From positions 233,952,292 to 234,016,291 of the forward strand of contig CM042687.1 in the NCBI GenBank assembly GCA_023614405.1: 64,000 nucleotides of DNA, written 5' to 3'. Within the stretch, counting starts at the first letter, position 1. Each line of letters opens with the position of its first letter. Made by a program: the position numbers and the translations under genes. Shown one piece after another: positions 58,139-64,000 of this stretch. The notes under the pieces were generated by a model. It made no database searches, was not told the origin of the DNA, and was given only the letters and a program-made list of their open reading frames with translations. This DNA comes from Avena insularis. Lineage: Eukaryota > Streptophyta > Magnoliopsida > Poales > Poaceae.

Positions 58139-60926
58139 ATTCTGACCATTTTTTACAATGAAAGATCCTCTAGCAAAGAAATCCTCTTTTACACGCATTA
58201 AGCCTTTCCAAAAGGCCGAATCTGCAGGTTTTGCTTACACTTGTGATAGTGTCTTAGAATGAATATATTTATTTTGTAATAGCTCTTGCCGTACACCCTC
58301 TTCATTCAAAAGTTTAAACAGCCACTTGTCGAGTAAACATTTGTTCTTAATATCCAATACCTCGACTCCCAGACCACCTTGGTCCTTTGGTCTGCATATG
58401 ATATTCCACTTGGTTAGCCGATATTTCTTTTTATGTTCATCACTTTGCCAAAAGAAACGAGATCTAAAAAAGTCCAATCTTTTGCGGACCCCTTTTGGGA
58501 TCTCCATGAAGGATAGCATAAACATTGGCAAACTTGTTAGAACTAAGTTAATTAGTACCAAACGATCTCCGTATGATAATAATTTCCCTAGCCAATATGC
58601 CAATTTCTTTTCAAAACAATCTTCAACAGGTTTCCATTCACCATTTCTTAACTTTCTGAAGTGAATTGGAATTCCCAAATAACAAAATGGGAAAGATCCA
58701 GCCTCACAACCAAACAATTCCTTATAATCATCTTCCATTTCTTTTGCTTTCCCGAAACAAAAGATCTCACTTTTATGAAAGTTGATTTTGAGACCCGACA
58801 ATCGTTCAAGAATACATAATATTAATTTCATGTTTAGAGCTTTCTGCAAGTCATGTTCCATGAAAATTATTGTATCATCGGCGTATTATAGAATAGATAC
58901 TCCTCCCTCAACTAGATGGGGTATGAGTCCCTCTACTTAGCCATCTTCCTTTGCTCTAGCAATTAAAATGGCCAAAATATCAGTGATGATGTTAAAAATA
59001 ATAGGAGATAGCGGATCTCCTTGTCTTAAACCTTTCTTAGTTTGAAAATAGTACCCAATATCATCATTAACGCGAATACCCACACTGCCTCTTCTCACAA
59101 AATCGTTTATCCATTGACACCAGACCGGATCAAAACCTTTCATTCGTAACGCCTGTTGTAGAAAAGACCATTTAACCTTATCATAAGCTTTTTCAAAATC
59201 TATCTTAAGAATAACACCATCCATCTTCTTTCTATGAAGTTCATGAATGGTCTCATGTAGAACAACAACCCCTTCTAGAATATGTCGCCCTGGCATAAAT
59301 GCAGTTTGAGTTGGTCGAATCACTTTGTGGACAATGGACGTAATATGGTTGGTGCCCACTTTAGTAAAAAAACTGAAACTCACATTCAATAGACATATGG
59401 GGCGGTACTGCTGAATCTTAATAGCATTTTCTTTTTTTGGTAGTAAAATGATTGTCCCAAAGTTTAGCTGAAACAATGGAAGTTCCCCTTGGTGAAAATT
59501 TTCAAACATAGCCATCAAATCACATTTTATGATGCTCCAAAAATTTTGGTAGTACTCGGATGGGAAACCGTCTGGCTCCGGTGCTTTATTTCTTTCCATT
59601 TGCATAATTGCTCACATAACTCCTTCTCTGTGAATTCGGATGTGAGAATCGCGTTCTCCTTCGTTGAAATTTGAGGTATATCATTTGTTTCAGATTCGAT
59701 CATTGAAAAGTAATTCTGAACCTGTTCTCCAAATAAGTTCTTATAATATTCTGAGATATACACTTTTAATTTGCCTTGTCCTATGATAGTACCTTCATCT
59801 TGTTCTAGTTGGAAGATCTTCTTCCTCCTGTGTTTACCATTAGCAATGAGATGAAAGTATTTTGTGTTATTTCCCCCTTCCTGGATGTTCTTAACTTTTG
59901 CCCGTTGAGCCCACTTGGACTCTTCGTTGCGTCTAAGCTTTGATAAATCATCATTAGCCTTATTCATCATATCTCTTTCAGAACGCGTTAAAGGACTAGT
60001 TTCGGCTTTTTGATCTAGAAGATCTATTAGATCGGAGAGACGCTCTTTTTCCTTCTTGTAGACGCTGCTAAGATATTTTGCCCAACCCCTCAGAAAATTA
60101 CGAAGATGGCGCAACTTGTTTTGCCATAACTCTATTGGTGTGTTACCATATGAAATAGAAGCCCACTCATGAGCAACCATCTCATAGAAGCCTTCTTGGC
60201 GCAACCATGATAGCTCAAAAGAGAAACGCGCTTTGTTTCCCAGGTGAGCTTGTTCGAACCTGATCTTGTTAAAGCACGAACACTGACAAGAGGGTATTTC
60301 TGTTCCCATTCAACTGTTGCTAGAATTCTGTCTAGCTTTTCGTAAGTAGGATTTTCTCTATGATTTGCCCATGTGAATTGTCTACCTGATAGAGCTATTT
60401 TTCTAAGGTTTAGACTCTCAATTATTGCATTAAATATAAAGGGTCATCTTGCATTGAAATTATCATTATTTTTCTCATCCTGACAACGGATGATATTGAA
60501 ATCTCCTCCAACTAGCATAGGAAGCGTTTCAGACTCACATATGCGGACCAACTCTGCCAAAAACTCATGCATTTTGGCATCTTGAGCTTCCCCATAAACT
60601 TGTACTAAGAACCACTCAAAGCCATCTATCTTGGATACCATGTGTAATTTAACACATCTATCTCCGGATACCACATTTTTAACATTAAAGGAAGCCAAGT
60701 TAATACCAATGAGCATGCCCCCGGATCTCCCATCCGGTGGTAAACAATACCAAGCAAAGTCTAAACCTCCAAAAATATGCTTGAGAAATTGGCTTGAAAA
60801 TTTTGATCTACCAGTTTCCATGATTGCAAAAAAAATGTAGCTTGTGCTCTCTAATTGATTCATTGACAAAAAAAAATGTATCGCAGTGTCCCCAAAACCA
60901 TCACTATTCCAGAAGCAACCTTTCAT
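58139..60926 (-). pseudogene. LINE ORF2, N-terminal and RT part (minus LINE)
   Basis: ATG at 60926, inside ATGA shared with the ORF1 stop. Endonuclease: GGFWNSDG-type start, IMETGRSKF and VGGDFNIIRCQDEKNNDNF. RT: RPICLLNVSFSFFTKVG, AFMPGRHILEG, KIDFEKAYDKV, GLRQGDPLSPI and YADDTIIF (about 58865-58885). Directly before YADD a codon that is CAA (Gln) in the plus LINE is TAA here. Other breaks lie near 60415, 60280, 59590 and 58935. The frame continues past 58235 to 58139 and then across element A to 33207. Confidence 0.9.
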
Positions 60927-63900
60927 CTTGAAACAACTTTTACTGATTTATTAATTCTCGCACTTCGACGAACCGCAAGCAAATCCTTAGATTTCTTACT
61001 CTTAGATTTCTTTACTGTTAAATCACGGAATAGAAGATCCTGTTGATCTTTGGAGCCTATTTGCTCTTCCTCCTGGAGATCCTCCGCTAGGCAAGAAGCA
61101 TTATGCAGAATTAAACTATGAGTAGTATCCTTCAATTGATTTTGTTTTCTCTTCATTTTTCTTTAGAGTTATAAGTGTACGCTCCAAGTCAAGTTTATTT
61201 AATAACTCAACAGATTGAGAAATTTGTGATGGTGACTGACCCAACGACACACCTAATTTGGAAGCCCTAGCAACAACCTCATCATTTGAAAACTTTGACA
61301 AAGAAAGTTTAGTAACAAATTTTGTACCTGAGCAAGAAGGACGGTCGCGTGCCATTGCGTGCTGCTGAGCTCGATGTAGCTGGGACGCGTCGGCGTTCGG
61401 CTGAGCACGAATTCGATCACTTGATCGGACATCCGCACTCGCTGCCGGAATGCCACCGAAAGCCACCACCTCCTCCTGGGTGTAGCGGCCTCCAAGGAAA
61501 ACACCAGTCCCAGCGCGTCGACGTAATACTCCCTCCTGGAGTTGTAGGTGAGTCGATAACCAGCTCGTTCCCCTTACAAGAAGTGCTCGATGGCGACTGC
61601 ATGGACAACATGGCCTCCTGCCCCTCGTCCATGTCGCAATGAAACCCATCAGTAGCTACAGTGCAGTCGATCGTCGAGGGAACCATCATATTGTCCTCTT
61701 GTGTAAGTGGCCTCGACTGCGAAGGCAAGGAAGGCGCGGCCTCATGCAGCACATCCTTTGTGAAAATGACTTCCACTGTAGCTGCAGTGTTACAGTTTGG
61801 TAGCGAGCTCCTTTTTTCCGTAACATTCTGACTGATCTGCATTGTTTCCGTCAAGGGCGCACCTATTGTAGGCGCAGGCAAACTTGGTGAGAGGACATCT
61901 GGTCCCGTGTTACACTGCAGCTGAACAGATATAGTAAGTTTTCCGCTCAGTTGAGGGCATGCAGGTGCAGAACGAGAGATCGGAGAGGGCAGGGAGTCAT
62001 CCTCATCTTCTACACGGTCACCCCACAGCATAGAACAGTGAGCAGTCTTAGTTTTCACGGCAGAAAGGCTGAGGAAAGGTTTGTCAAAAGAACCAAAGCT
62101 AATTGATACTTCACGTGCTGGACCCTATTTACCATCATGAGACGTTGAGAAGGTTTCAGAAGCTGAATTATTAGTCTTTGGTTCAGATTCCTTCGGTTCT
62201 TGATCTCTATTTGCTGCATTCTCTTTAGACTTATCTCCTCCATCTGTGTCTCTCTCTGTTCCTCCCATGACAACATCATTAGCAAAATCATCGGCCCCCT
62301 CAACTTGAAAGGTGATGCCATATCCCTCTCCATCATACATATGATCTGTCCCTTCAGGAATATATTTGACCGATGTAACATGGACACGCATTCTTACGAC
62401 ACCGTGCCCTCTAGTATAGGCCATATCAACCTCCTGTGTTTTCCCAATCAGAGTACCCATTGCAAACAACGCTAAATAGTCGCAGCGTAGCTTATATGGA
62501 CAGCCAGAAACCCTTACCCGCGCCTCCTCTAGATGGTACCTATCCAATTTGGAGGACGACCACTCCTCAAAATGTAGAAAAAAAGGAGTATTCTCAATTG
62601 GAATATCGGGCATCTTATTAACTCGAGCAAGATCTGCTTTGGTAGGGAATACCACCTTGAAAACTCCCTGACCAGCAGGTCTAAGATCCCATTGATGATC
62701 CCTAGGGATAATCTACTATAGTTCCTTGATGATTTCTTTTGTCGAAAGCAAACCACCCACTACTGAAATTCTTCCTACTTTACCACTGTCATGTTTGAAA
62801 CGAATTTCTGGCGAAACTGGGACCTCATGGAACATCAATTCAGTGCGATAAAACCCATAAGTAACCACTGTTGGTTTGGGCAATGTTAGGAGCGGACTGT
62901 CCTTAGCCTCGTGTGTGGCTTTCGCACAGATAATACACAGTACCACAGTACAGTCACCAGCAAAATGGCCTGTGTCTTCACACCTAAAACAAAGAATCTT
63001 GTCTTTTTTAGACCCTTTCCCTGCAGTTGATACCCCCTCTATCGCATTCAACGGAGCAACAAGATCTGGATTTTGTTGAGGATAAGGCTGCGATGCACCC
63101 GCTACCCCTCCTGGTGGGGTTGCAGCAACAGACCTTGTGTTAGTCGGCTGATCAGATGTGGGGCGAACAATGGCCCCTCCTGTTGGACGACGATAGTTGT
63201 TACGATTCCCGCCATAATTCCTGAGATTGTAATTTTGCTGCCGATACGGTCGTCGGTATTGGTAGTTGCCACGGTTGTTGTTGTTGTTATATCTCTGATT
63301 TGGTCCTTGATTTCCCTCATAAAAACCTTGATCAAAATCACCAAACTCTCCATTGAAACCTTGACTATCAAAACCATTCCTTTCAACACCTTGCCTAGAA
63401 TTGTAAGAACCTGAAACTTGGTTTGAGCTGGAACCGAACTCAAACCTGGAGTTGGCTTCAGTACGGACTTGTTGTGAGGGGCCTGTACTACGGGCATCAT
63501 AACTCCCATCACCACCAAGGCTACTAGACTCACCCTGACGACCATTGTTACCTTCAAAACACGGAGCAGATTCATTGCGAAGCATATGAGGAGAAAGCCC
63601 TTGTGTTCCGCGCGACACAAAACCCCCAACACCAGCATGGCCGAAGGCATCACCATGTCTAGCATTGTTACCATCAAAGCGATTAGCAACATCATTGCGA
63701 AGCATATGAGGAGGGGCTCCTTGTGATCCCCTAGCATCAAAGCCTCCAACACCTCCACGGACATTGGCTGCCCCAAAACCACCATTACCAATTCTTGTTG
63801 GCAGAATTTGACGAGAAGGATGCTGCTGATTCCCGTCATCAGCACCACGCTGAACCGGATAACTATCTCGACCTGCCATTGCCGAACGGCGATCTGGATC

Positions 63901-63981
63901 GCCCTCGGTTGGGGATGACGGCGACGGGATAACAATCCTCTGACGACACAAAGCAATGGGTAACCCTAGGTGAACGCGCAT
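60923..63981 (-). pseudogene. LINE ORF1 (minus LINE), 5' end outside window
   Basis: Aligned start MRVHLGLP at 63981; more N-terminal sequence probably lies beyond the window. A long Gly/Asn/Arg-rich segment (63800-63150, NNNNRGNYQYRRPYRQQNY) precedes an intact zinc knuckle CFRCEDTGHFAGDC (about 62960-63000) with CIICAKATHEAKD. Two adjacent TAG codons lie near 62711-62714. The DUF4283/RRM-like block (VRVSGCPYKLRCDYLALFAMG) is at 62125-62655. The C-terminus RRSARINKSVKVVSR ends in the TGA at 60925-60923. Frame breaks near 62125, 61417 and 61150. Confidence 0.85.
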
Positions 63982-64000
63982 AAGACGCGGACCGATGCGA

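Larger units (their letters stand above)
30267..64000 (-). mobile_element. second L1-type LINE, minus strand, split by two nested insertions and running off the window
   Basis: The 3' tail (T8 on the plus strand, then CGAAAAGGGG) is at 30267. LINE segments are 30267-30398, 32316-33207 and 58139-64000. Between them lie a Copia solo LTR and Gypsy element A. Removing each insertion with one copy of its duplication makes the LINE collinear with the plus copy, in frame through ORF2. About 0.9 kb of the 5' end should lie beyond 64000, judged from the position of MRVHLGLP against MHVHIGLP in the plus copy. It belongs to the same family as 22737-30216. Confidence 0.9.

Noticed and set aside
63073..63956. 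Hydrophobic-looking frames opposite or out of phase with LINE ORF1
   Set aside because: Shadow frames of the Gly/Asn-rich ORF1 region; the apparent membrane segments are an artefact.
1..64000. Search for tRNA, rRNA, CRISPR, bacterial operons or an intact host gene
   Set aside because: Nothing seen. The window is grass repeat DNA, and the tRNA-like signals are primer-binding sites of retrotransposons.

Overview
This window is repeat-dense DNA from a grass nuclear genome. It is almost certainly Triticeae (wheat, Aegilops, barley or rye type). The main reason is four LTR copies of a BARE/WIS/Angela-like Copia family, with minus-sense terminus TGTTGGAGATATGCCC, length about 1.9 kb and a tRNA-Met-type primer site. 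They sit beside two intron-carrying Ty3/Gypsy elements of the Tat type and two copies of one L1-type LINE family. I can support no intact host gene, tRNA, rRNA or CRISPR array.

Layout. Positions 1-12407 hold two Copia elements on the minus strand: element X (1-7726, left part outside the window) sits inside the integrase region of element Y (7727-12407). Positions 12447-22722 are older host sequence with fragments. These are a plastid psaA piece (13501-13650), a Gypsy solo LTR with target duplication GAAGG (13846-14284), the 3' end of another Gypsy element (about 14560-15340), a GC-rich retroposon-like stretch (16186-17765), a terminal-inverted-repeat element (18135-20490) and a 313-bp MITE (20917-21229). 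Positions 22737-30216 are a full-length plus-strand LINE with a perfect 14-bp target duplication. From 30267 to the window end lies a second LINE of the same family on the minus strand, tail-to-tail with the first. It is split by a Copia solo LTR (30399-32310, duplication GAATG) and by Gypsy element A (33208-58133). Element A is itself split by Gypsy element B (40419-51982, duplication GCGTT).

The nesting is supported at codon level. Removing B together with one GCGTT restores the A reading frame across the end of RT/RNase H. Removing A together with one 5-bp duplication restores the LINE ORF2 frame. LTR divergence (hand counts) is about 10% for A, 4-5% for B and 1.7% for X, which agrees with B inserting after A.

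The element genes are mostly decayed. Gag-pol in A is one long frame broken by about seven stops and one frameshift. Gag and pol in B carry stops and frameshifts. The exception is a gene antisense to gag-pol in B (42211-43798, plus strand). It has four exons, three GT-AG introns, consistent phases and no stop over 456 codons, with a TATA-like box upstream. A decayed counterpart with a similarly placed TATA box is present in A. This is the nearest thing here to a separate biological system. Additional antisense ORFs are known in Tat-lineage elements, so the novelty is in the details rather than in its existence.
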